From the NCBI GenBank assembly GCA_012517315.1, contig JAAYVE010000015.1, forward strand, positions 25,527 to 89,526: DNA of 64,000 nt, read 5' to 3'. A program made the position numbers and the translations under genes. Positions within the stretch are counted from its first letter, which is position 1. The number at the start of each line of letters is the position of its first letter. Shown here piece after piece: positions 19,828-28,965 of this stretch. This DNA comes from Deltaproteobacteria bacterium. Lineage in GTDB: Bacteria > Desulfobacterota > Syntrophobacteria > Syntrophobacterales > Syntrophobacteraceae. The notes under the pieces are model-generated. The model made no database searches. It had not been told where the DNA came from and saw only the letters and a program-made list of their open reading frames with translations.

Positions 19828-22800
19828 TGGGTGGCCGCAAAGATCGATTGCAGAGAGTGCTTGTCGTTGGTGCCACCCCGGCTGGAATCGCCGCCACCAA
19901 CAAACTGGGGGAAATGGGGATTCCCGTGACACTGGTGGACCGGGACCCAGACCTGAACCGCAAGCTTTCCAGGGAGGAATGGCGACTGGATTCCGGACTC
20001 ACCTTCAATTACGCACTGCGCCCCGGACTCCTCCGCATTTTGAGAAATCCCCGAATCCGCTGTGTCATTCCAGGGGAGGTCGCTGCCGTGAAACACACCC
20101 GGCAGGGTTTCAGCGCTCACCTCGTCAATACGGAGACTTTCGTGGACGGGGACCGGTGCATCCTTTGCGGACGCTGTGTCCAAATCTGTCCCGTATCCAG
20201 GCCGGACGGAAGCAAGCCGGTTTATTTTCCGGGGCGGGAGGGGCTGCCGGGCAGACCGGTGATCGACAAGCGGCGCCAGCCCCTTTGCCAGGAAAACTGC
20301 CCCCTGGGGGTCAACGCCCAGGGGTACGTCGCCCTTACTGCAGCAGGGCGCTACCGGGAAGCCCTGGAGTTGGTGCGAAGGGACAACGTGCTGCCCGGCA
20401 TCTGCGGCCGCGTGTGCACGCACCCCTGCGAAGCCGCCTGCCGCAGAGGCGAACTGGATGAACCCGTGGCCATTCGCGATATCAAGCGGTTTCTCGCAGA
20501 CCAGGATTGGAACCGCGGGGAAGCCGAAGACGGGACCTCCGGGGGCATCCGCGAAGACGCCCGGAGAGCGTGGGATGTGTCCCTCTCCGTGGAGCGACGG
20601 AAGCCGGGAGACGGAACCTATCGCGTCGCCTGTGTCGGTTCGGGGCCGGCGGGGCTTGCTGCGGCGGCGGATCTGGCCCGGGCCGGCTGCCGGGTGGTTG
20701 TTTTCGAGCGGGAGGCGGAACCGGGGGGACTCCTCCGCTATGGAATCGGTCCTTACCGGTTGCCGAGGGAGATCCTGGAGCGAGAACTGAGCTATATCCG
20801 GAGTCTGGGCGTCGAGTTCAGGACGTCAGCCCCGGTGGAACTCTCCAGGGACCTGGAACGACTCAGAAAGGATTTTTCTGCGGTCATCCTGAGTGTAGGA
20901 AGCTGGAACGATCGTATGCTGGGAGTTCCCGGGGAAGAACTGGAGGGGGTGGAAGGCTGCATCGACTTTCTCTGGAGGGTTTACCGGGGGGAGATCACGG
21001 AACTCCCTGAGCGGGTGGCGGTGATCGGCGACGGAAATGCCGCCTACGATGCAGCCCGATCTCTGGTGCGCCTGGGTGCGGAAGCGACCATCATCTCGTG
21101 GTTTCCTCGGCGCCTCATCCCTGCCGATGCGGAGGAACAGTCGGCCGCGGAGGAGGAAGGAGTCCTCCTTGTCCCTTCCACGCAGGTCATCGGCTTTTCG
21201 GGGGTCAACGGAAAACTCTCCAGCCTCCTGTGTGCCAAGACGGAACCGGGCAAACCGGATGCGAAGGGCATTCCCTGGCCCGTCATTGTCCAGGGAGAGG
21301 TCCCCTTCACCCTTCACTTCGACCGGGCCATCGTCGCCATCGGACAGACAGGCCACGGAGACAGGCTCCGCACCGCACACGGGGTGGAACCCACCCCCCA
21401 GGGATTCATCCGGGTGGATGACGGATACCGAACCAGCGTTGCTGGCGTCTATGCTGCCGGGGATGTGGTCCGCGGCCCCTCGTCGGTGGTGATGGCCATG
21501 GCCTCCGGCCGGGAGGCGGCCCGAAGAGTGCTTGCCGATTTCGGCGAGCACGAGGTCCCCAAGAATCCCTTGAGGAGACCTTCTCAAAAGGATTTCCCGG
21601 CCATCACCGCCGATGTGCCCTCGCTGGCCCGCTCCCACATGCCGGAGAGGCAGCCGGCTGCCAGGAGAAACAGCTTTCAGGAGGTATCCCTCGGTTTCGA
21701 CGAAAGCCAGGCGTGTGCGGAGGCGGCCCGCTGTCTCCAGTGCGGTGTCTGTTCCGAGTGCATGGAGTGCCTGAAGGCCTGCGGCGCCGACGGGGCCATT
21801 CGCCACGACGCACTTCCGGGGATGTTCACCGAGCAGGCCGGGGTTCTCATCATCGCGGACGCCTCCATGGCGCCTCCCATCAAGGGGGAAGACGTCATTC
21901 GTGCCTACAGCACCAAGACCCGGTCCTCCGACGTTCACGCCATGATGCTCCGCGGATTTGCAGCCGCAGCGGAGGCCATGGTCTTTCTCGGGGGAAGTTC
22001 TCAGGGCATGAAAGGCCACGGCCTCTCCTTTTCCCCCCCCGATCCCGAGCTTTCCCCCGACCTGAGGGTGGGAGTCTTTGTGTGCCGATGCGATGACATC
22101 TTCGGGTGGCCTGAGCATTGGGACGCCTATGTGCAAAGTCTGAACCGCCTCCCCCATGTGTGCCATGGCGAATCCCTCTCTTCCGCCTGCCGTTCCGAAG
22201 GGACGGGACACATTCTCAGGACCATCCGGGAAAAGGGGCTCACCCGGGTGGTGCTTGCTTCATGCGTCTGTTGCCCTCTTGATTTTATCTGCAGTTCCTG
22301 CACCGATCAGCGCACCCGCCTCAAAGACGCCCTTTTCAAGGGGACCGGCATCAGCCGCGCCATGGTGGAAACGTGCAATTTGCGGGGTGAAGTCTTGCGT
22401 CTCATCCCCCAGGATCCGGACGCGGCCGACCGGCATTTCACGGGACTCATCGAGCGCTCCGTCGGGCGAGCCAGGAAACTGAAGTCCATGCCTTCTCCCG
22501 CCAGACCTTACAATTTCACGACAGCCGTTGTGGGGAATTCGGAGGCTGTGGTGAAAAGCGCTTTGACCTTGGCTCAATTGGGCCTGGAAGTCTTTCACCT
22601 GGGGACACCCAATGAGCCTCTCCCGGAGCCCCTTGCCCATCCCAACGTGCACAGTTTCGTGGGATCCTCTGTGAGGAGCCTGAGGGGCACCTTGGGCAAC
22701 TTCCAGGTGGCCGTGGAACTGGACGGCCACGAACAGGTGCTTCAGGTGGGGGCTGTCATTTTGGGGGAACGGGCGCGAAAGCGCATTCCCTACATCCCTC

Positions 22801-23246
22801 TGGAGGATTTGCCCCCCCACCGGGTGGAGGTTTCCATGCAAAAGCGCGGTGTGGTGGGAATTCCTTTTCATGTGGCTGGTTCCACATCCGTGCCTGGGCT
22901 TTTTCTTGCAAACCCCTCAGGGATTCCCGTTTCAGAGAGGGTGAAAGGGACCGCTGCGGCCATTTCCGCTGCTTCGGTGATGCCAAGGAGCCCCCGGAAA
23001 AACAAGGGGTACACGGTGGTGGTGGATGAGAGCCTGTGCCGCGGATGCGGCCGTTGCATGCAGGTTTGTCCCTACCAGGCCGTGAGTTTCCGGAGCAACG
23101 GCATCGGAGGCTGGTTTGCCGTGGTGGACGAGGCCCTCTGCAAGGGGTGCGGCAACTGCATCACCCATTGCCCCTCCAGCGCGGCCGACAGCCCCTATCG
23201 CAACCGCCAGGTCCTGGAACAAATGATCCAGGAGATCCTCCTGTAG
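19827..23246 (+). CDS. HdrA/GltD mosaic iron-sulfur flavoprotein
   Basis: A 1139-residue fusion, cytosolic. In order: an HdrA-like dinucleotide fold (VVGATPAGIAATNKLG) with a CILCGRCVQICP cluster (about 110); a GltD/NfnB-type N-terminal cluster domain (CQENCPLGVNAQGY, CGRVCTHPCEAACRRG, 155-215); a GltD FAD fold (VGSGPAGLAAAADLARAG, about 267) and NAD(P)H fold (VIGDGNAAYDAARS, about 398); CLQCGVCSECMECLKAC; an HdrA N-terminal-like domain (VGVFVCRCDDIF, about 748); a degenerate FAD fold (VVGNSEAVVKSA, about 897); and two C-terminal [4Fe-4S] motifs. It likely provides an NAD(P)H/flavin site for bifurcation with ferredoxin from Kor. The acceptors are inferred. Confidence 0.82.
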   Translation: MGGRKDRLQRVLVVGATPAGIAATNKLGEMGIPVTLVDRDPDLNRKLSREEWRLDSGLTFNYALRPGLLRILRNPRIRCVIPGEVAAVKHTRQGFSAHLVNTETFVDGDRCILCGRCVQICPVSRPDGSKPVYFPGREGLPGRPVIDKRRQPLCQENCPLGVNAQGYVALTAAGRYREALELVRRDNVLPGICGRVCTHPCEAACRRGELDEPVAIRDIKRFLADQDWNRGEAEDGTSGGIREDARRAWDVSLSVERRKPGDGTYRVACVGSGPAGLAAAADLARAGCRVVVFEREAEPGGLLRYGIGPYRLPREILERELSYIRSLGVEFRTSAPVELSRDLERLRKDFSAVILSVGSWNDRMLGVPGEELEGVEGCIDFLWRVYRGEITELPERVAVIGDGNAAYDAARSLVRLGAEATIISWFPRRLIPADAEEQSAAEEEGVLLVPSTQVIGFSGVNGKLSSLLCAKTEPGKPDAKGIPWPVIVQGEVPFTLHFDRAIVAIGQTGHGDRLRTAHGVEPTPQGFIRVDDGYRTSVAGVYAAGDVVRGPSSVVMAMASGREAARRVLADFGEHEVPKNPLRRPSQKDFPAITADVPSLARSHMPERQPAARRNSFQEVSLGFDESQACAEAARCLQCGVCSECMECLKACGADGAIRHDALPGMFTEQAGVLIIADASMAPPIKGEDVIRAYSTKTRSSDVHAMMLRGFAAAAEAMVFLGGSSQGMKGHGLSFSPPDPELSPDLRVGVFVCRCDDIFGWPEHWDAYVQSLNRLPHVCHGESLSSACRSEGTGHILRTIREKGLTRVVLASCVCCPLDFICSSCTDQRTRLKDALFKGTGISRAMVETCNLRGEVLRLIPQDPDAADRHFTGLIERSVGRARKLKSMPSPARPYNFTTAVVGNSEAVVKSALTLAQLGLEVFHLGTPNEPLPEPLAHPNVHSFVGSSVRSLRGTLGNFQVAVELDGHEQVLQVGAVILGERARKRIPYIPLEDLPPHRVEVSMQKRGVVGIPFHVAGSTSVPGLFLANPSGIPVSERVKGTAAAISAASVMPRSPRKNKGYTVVVDESLCRGCGRCMQVCPYQAVSFRSNGIGGWFAVVDEALCKGCGNCITHCPSSAADSPYRNRQVLEQMIQEILL

Positions 23247-23260
23247 AGTGGACCCGAACC

Positions 23261-24898
23261 ATGTCAGGCTTGAAAATCGTTTTGTTCCTCTGTAACTGGG
23301 CACCCCATGCCGCCTTCCAGAAGCTCCAGGAATACGGCTCTCTCATCCCTCCCGAGGTGCGGATGGTCCGGGTCCCCTGCACGGGAAGAGTCACCAAGTC
23401 CCTCCTCTTCAAGGCCTTTGAAATGGGAGCCGACGGAGTGGCCCTGGTGGGCTGTGAGTCCGGTGCGTGTCGTTACGGGAGCGGCACGGCCATTGCCTCT
23501 CGAAATGCGGAAGACGCTCGGGAAATCCTTGAACTGCTTGCACTGGGCAAGGAAAGGCTTCGTATCGCCACTTTCCTTCCGGAGGAGTCCGAGGGGCTGC
23601 GCCGCTTTCTCACGGGTTTTGCCGAGGATTTGAGAGGCATGGGAGCAAGCCCCGTCGAAGTGGTGGGGCGTTCGATCGATTCCGAAAGAAGGCCTATTTC
23701 CCTGCAACTGAGTGACGCAGACCCGGGAGTGGGCACTAAGGAGCGGAGGAACGTCACGGCGGAAATTGTGGCGGCTTACGACATGTATGCATGCCAGGAT
23801 TGCGGAAAGTGCTCTTCCGCCTGTCCCCTCACCCTGTCGGGAAAGGCCTTTTCTCCAAGGGCCCTCGCCAATGCGGTCATCGGCGGACACATGGACTCTC
23901 CGGTGGTGGCGAGGGATGTCTGGTCCTGCCTCACCTGCGGGTTGTGTTACGACCGTTGTCCCTCAGCCGTGGAGTTCCACGAGTTTGTGCGGAGGATGCG
24001 CGAAGTCCTCCGGGATCAGGGAAAGGCCGGCCACGAAGCCCACGACGGCTTCTTCCAGTCCCTCATGCGAACCATGACCTCCCCCGCCCTGAAAATCGAT
24101 AAGTGGAAATGGCTTCCCGAAGGGATACGCACCGATCCGGGCAGCAAGACTCTCTTTTTCGGGGGGTGTGCTCCCTACTTCGACATCTTCTTCGGGCATC
24201 ATCTGGGAGTGAGAACCCGCGAAATCCTTGTGGACAGTCTGCGCCTCCTGAATTTCTTCGACATTCACCCCGCCCTGATTCCCGGGGAAAGGTGTTGTGG
24301 GCACGATCTGTTGTGGACCGGAGATCGGGAAGGGTTTCTCGCTTTGGCCCGACTGAATGTGGAGGCCTTCAGGAGTGCTGGAATCGAGGAGATCATCACG
24401 GCCTGTCCCGAGTGTTTTCGGACCCTGAATCACGACTATCCGAAGCAGGGAATCCAGATGCCCTGCAAAGTGACGCATCTCTATGAGTTTCTGGAACAGC
24501 AGATTGAGAAGGGAGCGGTGGGCTTCGCCCCCCTCCATCGCCGGATCACTTTTCAGGACCCTTGCCGCCTGAGCCGCATGGAAAACCGGCCGGAACTGCC
24601 CCGCAAGCTCCTCGGTCGGCTCCGTCCACTGCATTTCAAGGAGATGCAGGATCACGGCAATTCGGCCCTGTGTTGTGGAAACTGCGCGTGGACCGGCTGC
24701 GACAGCTATACCAAGGCTCTGCAGGTGAAACGCCTGCAACAGGCAAAGAGCACGGGCAGCGACCTGCTGGTGACGGCATGCCCCAAGTGCCAGATTCATC
24801 TCCGGTGCGCTATGGAGGATCCTTTCCGCGGAAAGGAGATCGAAATGGAACTGATGGACCTGACAACGCTTCTGGCCAAGACCATCCATTGGGAATGA
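23261..24898 (+). CDS. MvhD-HdrC-HdrB/D fusion, hydrogenase-type iron-sulfur and CCG-domain protein
   Basis: A 545-residue protein. The N-terminal MvhD/FlpD domain (1-140) carries LFLCNWAPHAAF, CTGRVTK and VGCESGACRY. A HdrC-like pair of [4Fe-4S] motifs follows (CQDCGKCSSACP about 178, CLTCGLCYDRCP about 223). Then come two CCG domains: GGCAPYF / RCCGHD / CPECF and DPCRLSR / LCCGNC / CPKCQ. CCG domains ligate the noncubane clusters that reduce disulfides in HdrB/HdrD. The frame continues upstream inside the previous gene, but the ATG at 23261, 14 nt after that stop, begins the conserved MvhD fold. It likely takes electrons from the neighbouring flavoproteins and reduces a thiol or quinone-linked acceptor, which is not identifiable here. 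Confidence 0.87.
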   Translation: MSGLKIVLFLCNWAPHAAFQKLQEYGSLIPPEVRMVRVPCTGRVTKSLLFKAFEMGADGVALVGCESGACRYGSGTAIASRNAEDAREILELLALGKERLRIATFLPEESEGLRRFLTGFAEDLRGMGASPVEVVGRSIDSERRPISLQLSDADPGVGTKERRNVTAEIVAAYDMYACQDCGKCSSACPLTLSGKAFSPRALANAVIGGHMDSPVVARDVWSCLTCGLCYDRCPSAVEFHEFVRRMREVLRDQGKAGHEAHDGFFQSLMRTMTSPALKIDKWKWLPEGIRTDPGSKTLFFGGCAPYFDIFFGHHLGVRTREILVDSLRLLNFFDIHPALIPGERCCGHDLLWTGDREGFLALARLNVEAFRSAGIEEIITACPECFRTLNHDYPKQGIQMPCKVTHLYEFLEQQIEKGAVGFAPLHRRITFQDPCRLSRMENRPELPRKLLGRLRPLHFKEMQDHGNSALCCGNCAWTGCDSYTKALQVKRLQQAKSTGSDLLVTACPKCQIHLRCAMEDPFRGKEIEMELMDLTTLLAKTIHWE

Positions 24899-24954
24899 CG
24901 GGCTGAGAGAATGTCCGTGTGAACATCTGAATTCTCTGAATACGAGAGAAAGAA

Positions 24955-27366
24955 ATGAACAAGATGGAAACTTCTACAGGGGCGAAGATCGGAGTCTACG
25001 TCTGCCACTGCGGACTCAACATTGCCCGGACCGTCGACTGCGCCGCAGTGGCCCGATCGGCGTCGGAGTTGCCGGACGTCGTCCTGGCCAAGGACGTTGC
25101 CTACGCCTGTTCCGAACCCGGTCAGCAGGCCATCAGGGAAGACATCCTGGAGCGGGGTCTGGACCGGGTGGTCATCGCCTCCTGTTCTCCCAGGCTCCAC
25201 GAACCCACCTTTCGCCAGATGCTCCAGTCGGCGGGTTTGAACCCTTACCTCCTGGAAATGGCCAACATCCGGGAACACTGCAGCTGGGTACACATGAACG
25301 AGTCGGATGCCGCTACCCGGAAGGCCATGGACCTGACGCGGATGGCGGTGGCCCGCGTGAGACAGCTGAAGCCTTTGCAGCCGGAGAGGCTTCCTTTGAC
25401 CCGGCGGACCCTGGTCATCGGGGGAGGGGTGGCGGGTATCCAGGCGGCCTTGGATTTGGCCGACAACGGATACGATGTGGTGATGGTGGAAAAACGGCCC
25501 TCCATAGGGGGCACCATGGCTCAGTTGGACAAGACCTTTCCCACCATGGACTGTTCCATTTGAATTCTGGGACCCAAAATGACGGATGTCGGTCGGCATC
25601 CTCGCATCAAGCTCTACACCCTGAGTGAGGTGGTGGACGTGAAGGGCTATGTTGGGAACTTCCAGGTGAAGATTCTCAAGAAGGCCCGGTACGTCAGCGA
25701 AAAGGAATGCACCGCCTGCGGAGAGTGTTCCAAGGTTTGCCCCGTGGTGCGCCCCGACGAGTTCAATCTCGGGCTTTCGTCCCGCAAGGCCATCTATTCG
25801 CCCTTTCCCCAAGCGGTTCCGTCCGCCTATGTCATCAACGCCAACGAATGCCTGGGCCACAATCCCGTTGTGTGTGCCAAATGCGTGGAAGTGTGCGACA
25901 AGGGCTGCATCAACTTTCACATGTCCGACGAAGAAGCAGTGGAACATGTGGGATCCATCGTGGTGGCCACGGGCATGGAACCCTATGACCCCACGGAAAT
26001 GGACGAGTATGGTTACACCCGTTTTGAAAACGTCCTCACGAGCCTTGAACTCGAACGCCTCGTCAACGCGGGAGGGCCGACTCGGGGTGAGCTGATCCGC
26101 CCGACGGACAGAAAGCGTCCCCGCTCCATCGGCTTCGTCCAGTGCGTGGGCTCCAGGTCCGCGCGCAAAGGAAGCGAGTACTGCTCCAACGTCTGCTGTA
26201 TGAACACCGTCAAGAGTACGCTGGTCCTCAAGGAACACTATCCGGACATGGACGTGAAGGTCTTCTATATCGACATCCGGGCGTTCGGGAAAGGGTTCGA
26301 GGACCTCTACAAGCGCAGCAGGCGCCTTGGAGTGCATTACGTCCGCGGCCTGCCGGGAACCGTGGAGGAGAACCCGGATCGGAGTCTGCGGGTCGCCGTG
26401 GAAAATGGGGCCACGGGCACCATCGAGTATTATGTGCTGGACATGATGGTGCTCGCCATCGGGGTGCAGCCTTCAACCCACACCCAGAAACTCCAGGAGA
26501 TGCTGGGATTGCAGCTCAACCCCGACGGTTTTTTCCTGGAAGCCCATCCCAAGCTCCAGCCGGTGGATGCGGCCACCCGGGGGATTTTCTTCGCCGGCTG
26601 CGCCGAAGGCCCGAAGGACATCAAGGAGAGCGTGACTCAGGCGTCGGCTGCGGCGGCCAGGGCCATCCGCCTGATGCACCGGGGAGAGATCCTCACGGAA
26701 CCCATCACCAGCGAAGTCATGGTGGAACACTGCAAGTCTTGCGGCAAGTGTGCCGATGTCTGCCCCTACCATGCCATCACGGTGGATGTGAAAAAGAAGA
26801 AACCGGCGATGGTGAACACCGCCGCCTGTGCCGGTTGCGGAACCTGCGCGGCGGAATGTCCCTTCGGGGCCATCACCATGAACCACTTCACCGATGTCCA
26901 GATCCTGCACCAGGTGGACGCCCTCCTGGAAGAGGACCCCCAGGAGAAAATTCTCACCTTCGCCTGCAATTGGTGCTCATACGCCGGGGCGGACTATGCG
27001 GGAGTCTCCAGGCTTCAATACTCTCCCAACGTGCGCCTCATCCGCACCATGTGTTCCGGAAGGGTGGATGAGGAGTTCATCTGGCACGGTTTCGCCAAGG
27101 GGGCTCCCGTCATCCTGGTGAGCGGCTGCCACATCGGGGATTGCCATTACATCAACGCCAACCACTGGACCGTGAAAAGAGTGGAAAAGGTCCACCGGAA
27201 AATGAAAAAGCTCGGCATCCGTCCGGAAAGGCTCCAGTTGGAATGGATCAGCGCAGCGGAAGGGATCCGGTTCGCACGCACCATGGAACGCATGGAGCGG
27301 CTGCGACGGGGGGTCACGGCCGAGGAAATCGAGAAGACGAAGGCAATTCTCTCCCAGGGGAAGTGA
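24955..27366 (+). CDS. hdrA: HdrA-MvhD fusion, apparent selenoprotein (TGA = Sec203)
   Basis: An 803-residue heterodisulfide reductase subunit A with a C-terminal MvhD domain. Order: HdrA N-terminal domain (GVYVCHCGLNIA, SCSPRLHEPTF); FAD fold (VIGGGVAGIQAALDLADNG); the cluster/flavin segment TFPTMDCSI-TGA-ILGPKM, where homologues have Cys at the TGA; [4Fe-4S] motifs CTACGECSKVCP and CAKCVEVCDKGC; two C-terminal ferredoxin motifs (about 593); and MvhD (FACNWCSYAGADYAG, CSGRVDEEF, about 667 on). The TGA at 25561-25563 is the only break, the frame resumes immediately with conserved sequence, and a SECIS-like hairpin follows. A gene finder without selenocysteine would split it into two. HdrA carries the bifurcating FAD in methanogen Hdr complexes. 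Confidence 0.9.
25584..25601 (+). promoter_or_regulatory. Bacterial SECIS-like hairpin in hdrA
   Basis: Stem GGATG (25584-25588) / CATCC (25597-25601) with the 8-nt loop TCGGTCGG. The hairpin starts 20 nt after the TGA. Bacterial SECIS elements sit just downstream of the UGA within the coding region and present a small apical loop with a conserved GGU-type core for SelB. Size, place and the loop GGTC all fit. Confidence 0.7.
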
Positions 27367-27376
27367 TGGGAACCCT

Positions 27377-27415
27377 GGAGAAAAGGGGCGCTGGAGCGGG
27401 TGCCTCCTTTTCTCC
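27377..27415. terminator. Long hairpin between convergent hdrA and nitroreductase genes
   Basis: Perfect 10-bp stem GGAGAAAAGG (27377-27386) / CCTTTTCTCC (27406-27415) with a 19-nt loop that holds a smaller CGCT/AGCG hairpin. It lies 10 bp after hdrA and 13 bp from the nitroreductase stop. There is no U-tract, so it could terminate in either direction or protect 3' ends. Confidence 0.55.
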
Positions 27416-27428
27416 GGCGCAAGGTGGA

Positions 27429-27971
27429 TCAGAACTGGTTCCAATGGGTGAATTCGGAGATTTCCCTGCGTTTGGGGGCTCCGCTGCCCTTTGCGGGGTA
27501 ACCCATGGGAATGAGGGTCACCAGTTCGTACCCTTCGGGCACTTTCAAGATTTCCATGGCCTTGGCGTGATCGAAGAGGCCGACGATGACCGTGCCCAGG
27601 CCGAGGTCGTGAGCGGCGAGACAAAGGCTCTGGGCGGCGATGCCCAGGTCGAAGAGGAGCCAGTCCCCGAACTTGGTGGTGACCTGTCCCTTGTAGTATC
27701 CCGAGCTGTCTTTCTTTCCGCACAGGGCCAAAACGAGTGGCGCTTCCACGATGGACCTGGTGGCGGGGTTTCCTTTCCCCATGGTTTCCTGAAGTCTTTG
27801 TTTCTGCTCCCCGTCCTTGACGACGATCACCTCCCAGCACTGAGTGTTCGCCCAGGACGGTGACCAGCGCACCGCCTCCAGTACCTGGTCCAGGACTTCC
27901 CCCGGGACTTCCTTGTCCAGAAAGTTTCGAATGCTGCGCCTCTCCTTGATGGCTGCCATGAGATCACCCAT
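27429..27971 (-). CDS. Nitroreductase family flavoprotein
   Basis: FMN-dependent NAD(P)H oxidoreductase of 180 residues; substrate unknown. The N-terminus has the FMN-phosphate motif KERRSIRNFLDKEVP, then VRWSPSWANTQCWEVIVV. The C-terminal part has LGLGTVIVGLFDH and LIPMGYPAKG, typical of the family. The open frame extends 49 residues upstream, but the ATG at 27971 is preceded by AAGGAGAG at good spacing and begins the conserved fold. Convergent with hdrA. No evidence ties it to the Hdr complex. Confidence 0.92.
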   Translation of the reverse strand: MGDLMAAIKERRSIRNFLDKEVPGEVLDQVLEAVRWSPSWANTQCWEVIVVKDGEQKQRLQETMGKGNPATRSIVEAPLVLALCGKKDSSGYYKGQVTTKFGDWLLFDLGIAAQSLCLAAHDLGLGTVIVGLFDHAKAMEILKVPEGYELVTLIPMGYPAKGSGAPKRREISEFTHWNQF

Positions 27972-28114
27972 AAAGTCTCTCCTTTTCAAAAGTTCTTTTC
28001 CATTCACTGCAGGGTCCGCCTGCACGTGGGCATGCGAGGCGATTCTTTCACAATCCAGGGCCCGGAACAAGGACTTGATCTCCCTCTCCCCTGCGTGCCA
28101 TTGCATGGAAGGTC

Positions 28115-28897
28115 TCAACCTCGCATCCCGCCGGTCGAACCCGGGATTTCAGGCGAAAGGAGCCGGCGGAGTTCCGACCAGTTCCAGGGGGCGGATGCCT
28201 CTGGCGAAGGATCGAGGGACCAGGGCCATCCGAGGGGTATGGGTGATCGGAAATCCAGTTCCTCCCCGCGGGTGGGATGGGCGACGTTGAGTCGGCTGGC
28301 CAGGAGGGCGATCTGCTTGTCCGGCAGGGGGGAAGAGGCTCCGTAGCGCAGGTCCCCCAGGACGGGACAGCCCATGTGAGACATCTGAACGCGGATTTGA
28401 TGGTGTCGTCCCGTTTCTAGGTCGATTTCCACAAGGGACTTTCCCTCTGCGTGTTCCAATACACGGTAGGAAAGTCTCGCGTCCCGGCTTTGCCCTGTCG
28501 GGCCGGAAACGATGCTGCTCGATCGCCCCCTTCTTCGCTCCAAGTGGTGTAGCAGGTGGCCCGAATCCTTTTCCAAGGTTCCTTCCACCACCGCGAGGTA
28601 GGTCTTCCTCACGGCATGGGTGCGGAACTGGAGGCTGAGGCGCTCCGCGGCCTTGGACGTCCTGCAGAAGAGAAGGACCCCGGCCACCGGCCGGTCCAGT
28701 CGGTGGACCATGCCCAGGAAGACTTTGCCCGGCTTGTTGTATCTCTGTTTCAGCCATCCCTTCCCTAGTTCGAGGAGGGAAGTCTCCCCCGTTTCGTCTC
28801 CTTGAACCAGGAGGCCCGCTGGTTTATATAGGACGAGCAGATGGTTGTCTTCGTACAGCAGCGGCCATGAAGGATGCAAGAAGAAGCCGTGCTCCAT
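28115..28897 (-). CDS. RluA-family RNA pseudouridine synthase
   Basis: Isomerises uridine in rRNA or tRNA. The protein is 260 residues. Conserved blocks: LLYEDNHLLVLYKPAGLLVQ, then MVHRLDRPVAGVLLFCRTS with the catalytic Asp in HRLD, KTYLAVVEG, ETGRHHQIRVQMSHMGCPVLGD split over two motifs, and YGA. No S4 domain is present, so it is a short RluA-type enzyme of unknown site specificity. The ATG at 28897 has GGGAGGAAGG just upstream. The next gene is divergent and begins about 70 bp away, so the two RNA-modification genes share a promoter region. Confidence 0.92.
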   Translation of the reverse strand: MEHGFFLHPSWPLLYEDNHLLVLYKPAGLLVQGDETGETSLLELGKGWLKQRYNKPGKVFLGMVHRLDRPVAGVLLFCRTSKAAERLSLQFRTHAVRKTYLAVVEGTLEKDSGHLLHHLERRRGRSSSIVSGPTGQSRDARLSYRVLEHAEGKSLVEIDLETGRHHQIRVQMSHMGCPVLGDLRYGASSPLPDKQIALLASRLNVAHPTRGEELDFRSPIPLGWPWSLDPSPEASAPWNWSELRRLLSPEIPGSTGGMRG

Positions 28898-28965
28898 GGG
28901 GCCTTCCTCCCTGAAGGGGCTGGTACAGGCAAGGTTCCTCTCAACCCATTTTCGGATTCGACTCA

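Noticed and set aside
24955..25563. Reading hdrA as a truncated gene plus a separate HdrA-MvhD gene starting at ATG 25579
   Set aside because: A protein starting at 25579 would lack the FAD-binding half, and the first part would end at a catalytic segment. The break is a single in-frame TGA at a known Cys position with a SECIS-like hairpin, so selenocysteine read-through explains it better.
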